DNA from: Vallitalea sp.
Lineage (GTDB): Bacteria > Bacillota > Clostridia > Lachnospirales > Vallitaleaceae
Direction: 5' to 3'
DNA: 51,775 nucleotides
Assembly (NCBI GenBank): GCA_025210515.1
Contig: JAOARM010000021.1
Span: 1-51,775 of the forward strand
Shown here piece by piece: positions 7,804 through 16,022 of the stretch; position 1 is the stretch's first letter, and the number at the start of each line of letters is the position of its first letter. The notes under the pieces were generated by a model. That model did no database searches, was not told where the DNA came from, and saw only the letters and a program-made list of their open reading frames with translations. The position numbers and the translations under genes are program-made.

Positions 7804-10149
7804 TCATTTATTAATTTTATTAAATCTCTTATAATAGTTTTCTAATTTGAGCTTTATTGCATTGTCAATATCATTCATTTTTACATCCGTAAATATTTCT
7901 ATTCCTTCTTCTATATTTTTAATGGCATATATATGAAACAAGCCTTTTTTCACATCTTCCAGAATTTCGTCATTTAGTACTATTTCATCTACGTTCTGTA
8001 TTGGAACAACTATGCCTTGTTTTCCAGTAAAGCCTTTAGCTTTGTATAGTTCATAGCAACCTTCTATTTTATTTGAAACTGCACCAATCGGCTGAACATT
8101 ACCAAACTGGTCAATAGATCCTGTTATAGCAATACTTTGATCAAATGGTATCTCCGCAAGACTAGATAAAATAGCATATAATTCTGCACAAGAAGCACTA
8201 TCTCCATCAATTGTATTATATACTTGCTCAAAACATAATTGACAGTTTAACATTAATGGATAATCTTGAGAATATCTATTACCAATATATCCAGATAAGA
8301 TTCCAATACCTTTATCAAAAATATTTCCACTTAATTTATTTTCTTTTTCTATATTAATAACGCCTAATTTCCCCATGTAAGTTACAGCCGTTATTCTCAT
8401 TATCCTACCAATAGTACATTCACTATAATCACTTACTGCTACTCCGTTCATTTGCCCTATTTTCTTATCTGTATAATCTATTATAAGTTTATCTTTTTCA
8501 TATAACTCACTAATACTTTCTCTTAGCATTGATGTTCTTTTATTTTTTTGGAATAAAGCTTCTTTTATCATATCCGAATTAATTACATCTATTTTTGCAT
8601 ATTCAGAAGATAAATTCGCCTCAGCTATTAAATCAATTAAGATTGCAAATTTTGTTGTTAATTTACTTCTGTCTTTTGCAATATATGAGGCATATTTTAA
8701 AACAGCTTTCTTACCATCTTTCGTAAGTCTTCTAAATCCATTTTTATCACATATATCATCAAAGTAATTATCGTATTTTTTTATTGTCATTTTATTCTTT
8801 TTTACTTCGGTGTTTAGTTGAACATGAAGTTTAAATAACTCTTTAAACTCAGTATCATAAGCATATAATAATCTATATATATATTCACTTCCCACTAAAA
8901 CAACTTTTAGATCTATAGGAATTGGTTCTGGTTTAATAGTCTTAATAGGGAGAGCCCCCAATTGCTCTCTAATATTTTCAAATACTAATTTCTTACTAAT
9001 TAATACTTTTTTCAAAGTTTCCCATGTTAAAGGACTTTTAAAAATATTTTCTACGTTAATAATTAGATATCCACTATTAGCATTATGAAAAACACCTTTT
9101 TTTATCATACTATAATCTGTTGTATATACTCCTAATTCATTTTCATACTCTATTTTACCAAACATTTCATAGTATGATGGATTTTCACAATATATAATTG
9201 GAGCACCTTTTACATTGGAATTATCTACAAAAAGATTAACTTTATATTTTTCTAGTTTGTCACTTTCCTCATCACCAAGTAAAGCTTTTAACGTCTCATC
9301 ACAGGTTGACTCTGTTAATATATCTTTTATGTTTTGAAATAGATGATCTTTTAATTCTCTTATATAAGCCATTACTTTTTTATTTATTTCAAACTCTTTT
9401 TCCATGGTTTCATATACATTATCTATAATATTTTTAAGAATTTTATTTTGAAGTTTATTTACTTTTGCTTCTGAAATTTGTTTTAATCTCTTTACTTGCC
9501 TCATTATGTCTTCAGATTTATCTTCCATAATATTGAGATTTTCAAGAATTATTTCTTGTTCTTCAACAGTTAAATCATCATATTTTTCTTCACTTATTTT
9601 TTTCCCATCTATAATAGGTATAAAAAATATGCCTTTATCAGTGATGTTAGTAGAAAATCCAAAGCCCTTAGCATCATCTTTTAATTCTTCTAACTTCAAT
9701 TCTCCCTTGGATAAAAATTCATCTTTAAGGCAACTTTCTATTTTCTTGAATTCAGCACTTTCAAATTTTGCTTTTGCTTGCAATATGACTTCTTTTACTG
9801 AACTCTCTATCATCCTCTTAAATTTCTTTCCTTTTCCACATGAAAGACGTAAAGCTTTTGGTTTATCTTCATTTTTAAAATTATAGACATAACACCAATC
9901 ATCTGGAGGATTATTTTTATTTTTGCTTTTTAGAAACTTTTTGAGAAATTCTATAGTATTTAATCCTTCTTCAGTTGATAAATATATATTATAGCCAGAT
10001 CCATCTAGCGAAAGACCAAAATCAAGTATTTCCCTGACCCTACCATTCCCAACAAATATATCTTCTTCGTCTTCTACATTTTCTGATTTATCTAGAATGA
10101 ATGAATTTAAGTCTAACTCTTCATGGGAAAGTTCGTAACATTCTTTCAT
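7804..10149 (-). CDS. Lon-type (S16) protease with degenerate ATP-binding site
   Basis: This is a COG1067-type protein: an AAA_32-like N-terminal region, a coiled-coil insert and a C-terminal Lon protease domain. The Ser-Lys dyad is recognisable: S651 in DGDSAS (classic Lon has DGPSAG) and K694 in VSNKIEG. A coiled-coil-rich helical insert covers about 190-300. The segment GYLIINVENIF (360-370) matches the Walker B region of relatives. Where they carry GxxGxGKT or GxxGxGRT after GYNI, this protein reads STEEGLNT (58-65) and lacks the Lys/Arg, so ATP hydrolysis is doubtful. GGGAGGAG precedes the ATG. It lies downstream of rimI but has its own terminator, and a terminator separates it from rimI. 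Confidence 0.85.
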   Translation of the reverse strand: MKECYELSHEELDLNSFILDKSENVEDEEDIFVGNGRVREILDFGLSLDGSGYNIYLSTEEGLNTIEFLKKFLKSKNKNNPPDDWCYVYNFKNEDKPKALRLSCGKGKKFKRMIESSVKEVILQAKAKFESAEFKKIESCLKDEFLSKGELKLEELKDDAKGFGFSTNITDKGIFFIPIIDGKKISEEKYDDLTVEEQEIILENLNIMEDKSEDIMRQVKRLKQISEAKVNKLQNKILKNIIDNVYETMEKEFEINKKVMAYIRELKDHLFQNIKDILTESTCDETLKALLGDEESDKLEKYKVNLFVDNSNVKGAPIIYCENPSYYEMFGKIEYENELGVYTTDYSMIKKGVFHNANSGYLIINVENIFKSPLTWETLKKVLISKKLVFENIREQLGALPIKTIKPEPIPIDLKVVLVGSEYIYRLLYAYDTEFKELFKLHVQLNTEVKKNKMTIKKYDNYFDDICDKNGFRRLTKDGKKAVLKYASYIAKDRSKLTTKFAILIDLIAEANLSSEYAKIDVINSDMIKEALFQKNKRTSMLRESISELYEKDKLIIDYTDKKIGQMNGVAVSDYSECTIGRIMRITAVTYMGKLGVINIEKENKLSGNIFDKGIGILSGYIGNRYSQDYPLMLNCQLCFEQVYNTIDGDSASCAELYAILSSLAEIPFDQSIAITGSIDQFGNVQPIGAVSNKIEGCYELYKAKGFTGKQGIVVPIQNVDEIVLNDEILEDVKKGLFHIYAIKNIEEGIEIFTDVKMNDIDNAIKLKLENYYKRFNKINK

Positions 10150-10245
10150 TAAGCAGCTCCTCCCTATACACTTAGCCCTTTAAAGTTTCATATACTTTAT
10201 CTTATACATTAAGAAGGTGTCTTGTTAATAAATAATTTAATTTAC

Positions 10246-10276
10246 AAAAAAACTGTTCCTTTTATAAGAAACAGTT
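10246..10276 (-). terminator. Terminator of the tsaE-tsaB-rimI operon
   Basis: AACTGTTTC / GGAACAGTT closes a short loop, followed by seven T on the minus strand, 29 bp after the rimI stop. Confidence 0.85.
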
Positions 10277-10304
10277 AATTGGCACTCCCATAATTAAGTT
10301 ATTA

Positions 10305-10745
10305 TTAATCTAATTTCCACATTATATAAGCATCTTCTTTTGGACTATCATAGAAGTTTTTTCTTATTCCTGCAACTGTAAATCCAAGTTTAGTGTATAA
10401 TCTAATAGCAACAATATTACTTTTCCTTACTTCTAAAGTGAAGGACTTAATGCCTAATTTATTTCCTTCATTCAATATTGCCTTAGTTACTTTCTCTCCC
10501 AGTCCTAATCCTCTTTTATCTTTTTTAACAGCTATATTAGTAATATGTCCTTCTGAAACTATGTTCCATAATCCTGAATAAGCTAATATCTCATTCTTCT
10601 CTTCTAATACCATATATATTGCTTGTGTATTGCTAGTTAATTCTTTTTCTAAAGATTCTTTTGACCATGGTGTGGAAAATGTGTTTTGTTCTATAGAGTG
10701 TACCTGCTCCACATCATCTAATGTCATTCTCCTAGCTAGATACAT
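10305..10745 (-). CDS. rimI: Ribosomal protein S18-alanine N-acetyltransferase
   Basis: A GNAT-fold acetyltransferase of 146 residues. The acetyl-CoA motif appears as VKKDKRGLGLG (about 74-84), equivalent to the family Q/RxxGxG/A loop. The RimI-typical segments are ARRMTLDDVEQV at the start, TLEVRKSNIVAIRLY (about 103-117) and GFTVAGIRKNFY. The known substrate in E. coli is the S18 N-terminus; in Firmicutes this is assumed. It overlaps the end of tsaB by 10 bp, and its RBS AAAGGA lies within tsaB, so translation is coupled. Confidence 0.9.
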   Translation of the reverse strand: MYLARRMTLDDVEQVHSIEQNTFSTPWSKESLEKELTSNTQAIYMVLEEKNEILAYSGLWNIVSEGHITNIAVKKDKRGLGLGEKVTKAILNEGNKLGIKSFTLEVRKSNIVAIRLYTKLGFTVAGIRKNFYDSPKEDAYIMWKLD

Positions 10746-11449
10746 TTATTGTGTTTCCTTTCGTACTCCCTCTCAGCTTGAGACTTTCTTAAATATACTG
10801 GTTTACATTTCATATAGCTCTCTGATTTTCCTTCTTTAGCATATATTAGTCCCAAGGCAGCTACGGAAGCTCCTCTTTGTATATTATTATTAATAGGAGC
10901 TAATACATATTCATCCTTAGTCAAATTATTTTGTATATATTCTAAGTTAGGAGAAATACCATCACCTAGAAATATTACTTGTTTTCCTAGTTCTTTTATT
11001 TTAGTAATTATTTCTTCTATAGGAACAGCTATATCTTCTTGAATTTTGTTAAATTTATTATTTTTATAACTATACAATGCTGTATATACTTGATTTCTTC
11101 TAGCATCCATTAGTGGGCATATTAGTTTATCAGTAAATCCAATGTTATATGCTAAAGCATCTAGTGTAGGTACTGAAATAATCGGAATGTCTAAAGTATG
11201 AGCTAATCCTTTTGCAGTAGCTACACCTATCCTTAATCCAGTAAATGATCCAGGTCCATTAGCTACAGCTATTAAATCCAACTCATCTAAATCTAATTCT
11301 ACCATATTAGTGATTTCTTCAATCATAGGCATAAGTGTTTGTGAATGTGTTTTTTTATAATTACTAGTATATTCGCAAATCAACCTATTTTCTTCTGCAA
11401 TTGCTACAGATGCTGTAATCGCAGAACTCTCAATAGCTAAAACCTTCAT
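10736..11449 (-). CDS. tsaB: tRNA threonylcarbamoyladenosine biosynthesis protein TsaB
   Basis: TsaB is the inactive ASKHA-fold partner of TsaD that scaffolds TsaD and TsaE for t6A synthesis. The 237 residues fit. LAIESSAITASVA (4-16) is the degenerate phosphate-1 motif. NGPGSFTGLRIG (about 64-75) is the family signature. It lacks the TsaD-type metal-binding histidines, as expected. AGGAGG is 6-7 nt before the ATG. It lies 33 bp after tsaE and overlaps rimI. Confidence 0.94.
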   Translation of the reverse strand: MKVLAIESSAITASVAIAEENRLICEYTSNYKKTHSQTLMPMIEEITNMVELDLDELDLIAVANGPGSFTGLRIGVATAKGLAHTLDIPIISVPTLDALAYNIGFTDKLICPLMDARRNQVYTALYSYKNNKFNKIQEDIAVPIEEIITKIKELGKQVIFLGDGISPNLEYIQNNLTKDEYVLAPINNNIQRGASVAALGLIYAKEGKSESYMKCKPVYLRKSQAEREYERKHNKCI

Positions 11450-11482
11450 TTGTTATCCTCCTAAAACAATATATCCATACAG

Positions 11483-11902
11483 TTAACTTACTGTTATTTT
11501 TCTATAGTCTAGTCCTTTATCTAAATCTTTTTCTATTTTTATCCATATTGCATCATCTGGTAATAATTCTTCTATTAAATTAGCCCATTCAACTAGACAA
11601 ACACCTTCATCATAGAAATATTCTTCATATCCAATTTCATACATTTCATCTGCATCTTCTATTCTATATACATCAAAGTGATTAAATGGTAACCTTCCAC
11701 AATTATATTCATTTACAATAGTAAATGTGGGACTTGTAATATGTTCATCTATTTCAAGCCCTTCTGCAAATCCTTTTGTAAATACTGTTTTTCCTACACC
11801 TAAATCTCCAATCAAACAATAAATTTGTCCTTTTCTAGCATTATTTCCTAATTCATTACCCACTTTTTTAGTATCTTCTGCTGAAAATGATTCGTAAATC
11901 AA
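11483..11902 (-). CDS. tsaE: tRNA threonylcarbamoyladenosine biosynthesis ATPase TsaE
   Basis: TsaE is the P-loop ATPase of the bacterial t6A complex. Walker A GDLGVGKT lies at 32-39. TSPTF (about 55-59) is the switch region. DVYRIED and the later VEWAN, near 105, are family hallmarks. The start codon is TTG at 11902, chosen because GGGAAG lies about 7 nt upstream and the protein then begins at the usual family position. The gene follows the YcxB-like gene by 13 bp and leads tsaB and rimI. The 139-residue length is slightly below the typical 150. Confidence 0.93.
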   Translation of the reverse strand: MIYESFSAEDTKKVGNELGNNARKGQIYCLIGDLGVGKTVFTKGFAEGLEIDEHITSPTFTIVNEYNCGRLPFNHFDVYRIEDADEMYEIGYEEYFYDEGVCLVEWANLIEELLPDDAIWIKIEKDLDKGLDYRKITVS

Positions 11903-11915
11903 CTTAATCTTCCCT

Positions 11916-12455
11916 TCAATTACTCTTATTAGCTTTTTGTTCTTTTTGCACTTTGTTTTTTGATTTATTTGCTTTGGTGCTGATCAAATCTCTTATCTTA
12001 TCGTTTTGATTATCTTCTATTAATCTTTTTGGTATAATGAATGATTGATCTCTGCTAATATAAAATAAAAAACTTCGTTTCGTTTCAATTACTTTATATA
12101 GATTTTCCCATCTAAATTCTACCCATTCGCTTTCTTTGGAAACATAAAACCCTACATTATTTATTTTAAACAATATTGGGTTTTGAAATACTGGATTTGA
12201 TGCCATTTGTTTCTTTGACTGTAATAATAGCGTTAGTGGAGTAACAACTAAATAAATAATTGCACCAAAAAACAATACTATACTCATAAATATATCGTTC
12301 CATGCAAAAGATACTGGAAATAGTATTAAACATATAATACTAAATACTAATGTTATTTTACTACTTAGCTTCTTATATACATGTGATAACATAAAGAAAA
12401 ACAGATCATTTTCATCAATTTTTATACTCAAATTAATATCTTTATTTTTTCCCAT
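11916..12455 (-). CDS. YcxB-like membrane protein
   Basis: The 179 residues contain two adjacent hydrophobic segments (about 33-53 and 57-78) and then a soluble beta-rich region. That region includes FYVSKESEWVEFRWENLYKV and FIIPKRLI, the pattern of the YcxB-like domain (PF14317), which resembles bacterial PH domains. The tail is Lys-rich. The biochemical function of the family is not known. GGAGG precedes the ATG. It is directly upstream of tsaE (13 bp) and probably shares its transcript. Confidence 0.75.
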   Translation of the reverse strand: MGKNKDINLSIKIDENDLFFFMLSHVYKKLSSKITLVFSIICLILFPVSFAWNDIFMSIVLFFGAIIYLVVTPLTLLLQSKKQMASNPVFQNPILFKINNVGFYVSKESEWVEFRWENLYKVIETKRSFLFYISRDQSFIIPKRLIEDNQNDKIRDLISTKANKSKNKVQKEQKANKSN

Positions 12456-12562
12456 AATCTACCTCCAACATTTTATGTAACTATAATTGATGAGAATTCA
12501 ATTATATCTTTTGATAGGTATTATAGCATTTTTATTAATTATTTTCTAGTGTTTAGTAGGCA

Positions 12563-12594
12563 TAAAAAAATAACCTAACATAATGTAGGTTATT
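12563..12594 (-). terminator. Terminator of ribU
   Basis: AATAACCTA / TTAGGTTATT with a short loop and a T7 run on the minus strand, about 10 bp after the ribU stop. Confidence 0.85.
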
Positions 12595-12603
12595 ATATAT
12601 TAA

Positions 12604-13197
12604 TTATTGACGTAATCTATGAATTACTTCTTTAAAAGAAAATACTGTAATAAAGCTTACTACTGATACTATAACACCTTTTACAATGTTAAATGGTATA
12701 TATATAGAATATATCATATTCATTTTTTCTATATGAGAATTAATCCCTGTATATAATGGAATCATTATAAGATAATTAATAGTTACAGCAGTAAGCGTCA
12801 TACTTACTATCCCTGTTAAGCAACCTAATATTATTAACTTAATGTTGTTAGCTCTATATATTAAACAAAATGGTAAAACAAATGCTACTCCAACAAATAA
12901 ATTTGCCATTTCTCCTATTCCACCTGTACCTGAATTCATAAGAAAATATCTTAATAAATTCTTAATAACTTCAATAAGTCCTGCCGCAATAGGTCCTAGA
13001 ATAATTCCACCTAACACAGCAACTACATCACTTAAATCAATTTCCAAGAAAGGTGGGAAAAATGGTATGGGAAATTCAAATAAAAATACAATATATGCAA
13101 TCGCTGATAGTAAAGCTACTTTTATTAAATAACTTGTATTATCGTTTTGTCTTGAGTTTATAAGTTTATTTTGATTATACTTTTGAGTTTTTTCCAT
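12604..13197 (-). CDS. ribU: Riboflavin ECF transporter, substrate-binding subunit RibU
   Basis: RibU captures riboflavin in the membrane and works with a shared EcfAAT energising module, which is not in this window. The 197 residues include five to six hydrophobic helices. The family-like motif LFEFPIPFFPPFLEIDLSD lies at about 35-53, and further motifs are LGGIILGP and the NxGTGGIGEMANLFVG region. I choose the ATG at 13197 because AGGAG lies about 8 nt upstream; an in-frame ATG at 13281 lacks an RBS. Assignment is firm because an FMN riboswitch with its own terminator and promoter lies directly upstream. Confidence 0.93.
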   Translation of the reverse strand: MEKTQKYNQNKLINSRQNDNTSYLIKVALLSAIAYIVFLFEFPIPFFPPFLEIDLSDVVAVLGGIILGPIAAGLIEVIKNLLRYFLMNSGTGGIGEMANLFVGVAFVLPFCLIYRANNIKLIILGCLTGIVSMTLTAVTINYLIMIPLYTGINSHIEKMNMIYSIYIPFNIVKGVIVSVVSFITVFSFKEVIHRLRQ

Positions 13198-13303
13198 TAT
13201 TATTCTCCTTTTTTTGAATGAAATAATTGTACAGTAAGTAATTAAATACAAATTATCTACATTAAAAGGAAATTCATTCATGTAAGTGATATATTTTTTC
13301 TAA

Positions 13304-13342
13304 GAAAATAAAAAACGCCTTGAAAATAGTATTCAAGGCGTT
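13304..13342 (-). terminator. Riboswitch-controlled terminator before ribU
   Basis: AACGCCTTGAA / TTTCAAGGCGTT with a T6 run on the minus strand, just downstream of the FMN aptamer. It is the likely off-switch of ribU transcription when FMN is bound. Confidence 0.88.
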
Positions 13343-13361
13343 ACTTGTTAAATTATATTAT

Positions 13362-13467
13362 TTCTTCTCTCATCCAGACTTTACTGTCGGTCTTGGAGTT
13401 TCACCAAGTCAGCCAATTGGCTCGCGGACTATAACCGCCGGTCGGGAATTACACCCTGCCCTGAAGA
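13362..13467 (-). promoter_or_regulatory. FMN riboswitch (RFN element)
   Basis: The minus strand carries the conserved RFN blocks in order: CAGGGCAGGGTGTAATTCCC, GACCGGCGGT, AGTCCGCGAGC, TTGGTGAAACTCCAA, GACCGACAGTAAAGTCTGG and ATGAGAGAAGA. All blocks are intact over 106 nt. It is followed 20 bp later by the terminator at 13304-13342, giving an FMN-responsive transcription-termination switch for ribU. Confidence 0.97.
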
Positions 13468-13511
13468 ATTTCCTATATTTAATTTTTAATTACAATGTAC
13501 TTGTTAAGTAT

Positions 13512-13540
13512 ATTATATTTCATTATTCATATGTTGTCAA
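13512..13540 (-). promoter_or_regulatory. sigma-A promoter of the FMN riboswitch/ribU unit
   Basis: Perfect minus-strand -35 TTGACA (13535-13540), a 17-bp spacer and perfect -10 TATAAT (13512-13517), about 40 bp before the aptamer. Such a consensus promoter fits a unit controlled mainly by termination. Confidence 0.85.
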
Positions 13541-13561
13541 ATATGTATTATAGAGTTTCCT

Positions 13562-13879
13562 TCATTTTTCATATTTAAAAAAACTATATAATCTAATGAT
13601 AATACCCAGAATAGATAAAATCCAAAATATAATAACTAGATAACTATCACTATAGAAAAATCTAACTATGGTCATTATACAAAATAACATGATAGTTTCA
13701 ATTGTACTTACTCTAGTGTTAATAGGTTTACTAAGTAATGAACTATAAAAAGATTTCATTTCTTCTACATAACACTTATAATGATATGGTACTATTGAAA
13801 ATAATCCTTTATTAATAACTACTAAATCATCTTTATCAATTATATCTTCAAGACATTTTTCACATGATATATTTTTCAT
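13562..13879 (-). CDS. Small membrane protein with N-terminal CxxC
   Basis: The 105 residues start with CEKC (C6, C9) and have a downstream HYKCYVEE (C at about 36), which together suggest a small metal- or redox-binding head. Two hydrophobic segments follow (about 61-75 and 79-99). AGGT lies about 8 nt before the ATG. I do not recognise a family. It lies between the promoter of ribU and the foldase gene, on the same strand as both. Confidence 0.6.
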   Translation of the reverse strand: MKNISCEKCLEDIIDKDDLVVINKGLFSIVPYHYKCYVEEMKSFYSSLLSKPINTRVSTIETIMLFCIMTIVRFFYSDSYLVIIFWILSILGIIIRLYSFFKYEK

Positions 13880-13924
13880 AGAAAATACCTACCAATTTTA
13901 ATAATATACTTTAAATCCATTATA

Positions 13925-15235
13925 TTATTTATTTCTTGATTGTCTAACTTCAACTGCATCCCAAACTTCATTATTAATTTCTAATTTATAGCTTTTTTTC
14001 CATTCTTCTAATTTCTTATCAAAAGCTTGTTTCTCTAATTGTTGTGTTACAGAATCTATGATTCTTTTTTCATTATCTTTAATTGCATTAATATCCTCTT
14101 CTGTTGCCTCAATAATTTCTTCTAATTTAATTATATGATATCCATAAACTGTTTCAACAAGCTTACTTATTTCACCTGGCTTCATACTAAAGCATGCATT
14201 CTCAAATTCAGCCACCATCAAACCTCTACCAAATGTATATTCTCCACCTTTATCTTTTGAACCAATATCTTCACTATAATTTTTAACTAATGTGACAAAG
14301 TCTTCTCCTTTATTTGCTTTAGCTAATACTTCCTCCGCTTTTGCTTTTACCTCAGCTTTTTTATCATCTGATAAAGGTTCATTATTGCTGTCTCTTGTCA
14401 TAAATAATATATGTCTTGCTCTTACTTTTTTACCATAGTAATCATATCCATTATCTTTATATCCTTTATATTCATCACTTTGCTCTAATAATGAATTAAG
14501 TTCATTAACATCTGCTTTAAAGTCTGCCATTTCATTATTAAATACTGCTTGAACTAATTCTTGACGTGTTAATATTTTTTTTACTATTTCTTTAGTAATG
14601 CCATCTTTATTGGCTAGTTCTTCTCCTAGTTGTTTAATGAATTGTTGTGCATAATCATCAATTATTTTGGATTGTTCATCTGATAACTTAATACCTCTTT
14701 TATCAGCTATTGAACATATAATTATCTGTTTTTCTATGTTATTTAATGCATCTTCCTTTACAAACTCTAGGACTGTTTTTCCTTTTTCATCTACTACTTT
14801 ATCCCATACATCTGGTCCAAAAGACCTTTCATAATAGTTTTCCATTTGTCTTAAATAAAAGTTAACTTCACCAAGACTAATAGTTTTACCAGCAATACTT
14901 CCTACTATTTTTTCATTTTCATTATTTGATGATTCATCTTTTGTAGACATTAATAATACTGTTTTAGTTTTTCCTTCCCATTTAACATCTACTCCAATAG
15001 CATCACATAATGTTCGTACCGGCAAATAAGTTCTATCATTATATACAATAGGTTTTAGTTCTGTACCATCATCTTCTTTTGGATTAAACTCTTTTCCATT
15101 TAACATCATCTTAATTTCATAAGATACTTGTGCTGTTATTTCTTTAAATAAATCATTAGCTGATACACTAATTATACAAGTTAATAATAGTGTAGCTGAA
15201 ATAAACCCTAGAATAAAATGTTTTGCTTTTTTCAT
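13925..15235 (-). CDS. Exported PpiC-type peptidyl-prolyl isomerase with copper-amine-oxidase-like N-terminal domain
   Basis: The 436-residue protein has a signal peptide (1 to about 26, cleavage likely after VSA; the LLTC at 17-20 is a poor lipobox). A copper amine oxidase N-terminal-like domain (PF07833) covers about 44-98, with the typical DRTYLPVRTLCDAIGV. A SurA-type helical region covers about 115-260. The PpiC rotamase domain (about 272-375) starts VRARHILF and contains GGEYTFGRG and FSMKPGEIS. It probably assists folding of exported proteins outside the membrane, like PrsA. AGGAGG precedes the ATG. It is divergent from the cupin gene. Confidence 0.9.
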   Translation of the reverse strand: MKKAKHFILGFISATLLLTCIISVSANDLFKEITAQVSYEIKMMLNGKEFNPKEDDGTELKPIVYNDRTYLPVRTLCDAIGVDVKWEGKTKTVLLMSTKDESSNNENEKIVGSIAGKTISLGEVNFYLRQMENYYERSFGPDVWDKVVDEKGKTVLEFVKEDALNNIEKQIIICSIADKRGIKLSDEQSKIIDDYAQQFIKQLGEELANKDGITKEIVKKILTRQELVQAVFNNEMADFKADVNELNSLLEQSDEYKGYKDNGYDYYGKKVRARHILFMTRDSNNEPLSDDKKAEVKAKAEEVLAKANKGEDFVTLVKNYSEDIGSKDKGGEYTFGRGLMVAEFENACFSMKPGEISKLVETVYGYHIIKLEEIIEATEEDINAIKDNEKRIIDSVTQQLEKQAFDKKLEEWKKSYKLEINNEVWDAVEVRQSRNK

Positions 15236-15322
15236 AGTCTCCTCCTTATATGTTTTATCATGAAATATATTATATCATATTTCTCATAAAATCACTACAT
15301 AACCTTTCGTTTGTATTTTATC

Positions 15323-15350
15323 ACCTTCATGAGATATAATTCATATTCTA
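15323..15350 (+). promoter_or_regulatory. Possible sigma-K/sigma-E-type promoter of the cupin gene
   Basis: ACC at 15323-15325 and CATATTCTA at 15342-15350, 16 bp apart, match the Bacillus sigma-K pattern (AC, then CATAnnnTA). The gene start lies 22 bp downstream. This is inference from consensus only. Confidence 0.35.
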
Positions 15351-15372
15351 TTATAAAGTCTATAATAAAGGA

Positions 15373-15948
15373 ATGAGTATTATATATAACGAATATGAAC
15401 CATATCCTTATCCTTATTGGGTTGACGAACCAATGTATCCTTCGCCACAGATGTATAATGTATATGAACCATATCCTTATGTTGCTAATACGCAAATGCA
15501 TATATCACAATTTGAGCGGCTAGTTACTGATTTAAGAGATTATGGTCCAGAACCTTTTGTTGTAAATATCGAAGAGGCTACAAAAGAAAACAATACTTTC
15601 CGTACTGCTTTATGGACAGGTGAAAATTTTCAAGTTACTCTAATGAGTATTGAACCTGGTGATGATATAGGTTTAGAGATTCATCCAACTGTGGATCAAT
15701 TTATCCGTATTGAAGAAGGTCAAGGACTGGTAGAAATGGGTAATAATAAAGATGAGTTAAGTTTTCAACAAGAAGTATATGACGATTTTGCTATTATGGT
15801 ACCTGCTGGCAAATGGCATAACGTTACTAATACAGGAAATAGTCCTCTAAAGTTATATGCAATATATGCTCCGCCTGAGCATCCACGTGATACTGTTCAC
15901 GAAACAAAAGCTGATGCTGAAGCTGCCGAAGAGCTTTATCATTATTAA
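15373..15948 (+). CDS. Cupin-domain protein with tyrosine/proline-rich N-terminus
   Basis: The 191-residue protein has two parts. Residues 1-40 are rich in Tyr and Pro, with EYEPYPYPY and VYEPYPY as an imperfect repeat, like spore-coat proteins. About 60-170 is a single cupin barrel: metal motif 1 reads EIHPTVDQFIRIEEG (His, Gln, Glu visible), and motif 2 is PAGKWHNVTNTG. Related cupins bind a metal; the substrate is unknown. The start is uncertain. The ATG at 15373 has only AAAGG one base upstream, and the in-frame sequence before it has no Met up to a stop. It is a plus-strand gene between two minus-strand units. Confidence 0.85.
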   Translation: MSIIYNEYEPYPYPYWVDEPMYPSPQMYNVYEPYPYVANTQMHISQFERLVTDLRDYGPEPFVVNIEEATKENNTFRTALWTGENFQVTLMSIEPGDDIGLEIHPTVDQFIRIEEGQGLVEMGNNKDELSFQQEVYDDFAIMVPAGKWHNVTNTGNSPLKLYAIYAPPEHPRDTVHETKADAEAAEELYHY

Positions 15949-15984
15949 TAAAAAGTTTTTCACATTACTTAATATAACAGATGG

Positions 15985-16017
15985 AAGGTGCTATCATATT
16001 ATGAGACAGCACCTTTT
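15985..16017. terminator. Bidirectional terminator; GGCTGTC-family hairpin
   Basis: AAGGTGCT-TCATATTATGA-AGCACCTTTT sits between the convergent cupin and holin-like genes. The GACAGC and CATAAT elements link it to the other palindromes in the window. Confidence 0.75.
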
Positions 16018-16022
16018 ATTAC

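Noticed and set aside
13320..13553. 77-codon plus-strand open frame
   Set aside because: It lies antisense to the FMN riboswitch and its promoter and has no RBS.
15295..15501. 68-codon minus-strand open frame over the cupin start
   Set aside because: It is antisense to the YPYP-rich coding start, whose repeats make an Ile/Trp-rich shadow, and it lacks an RBS.
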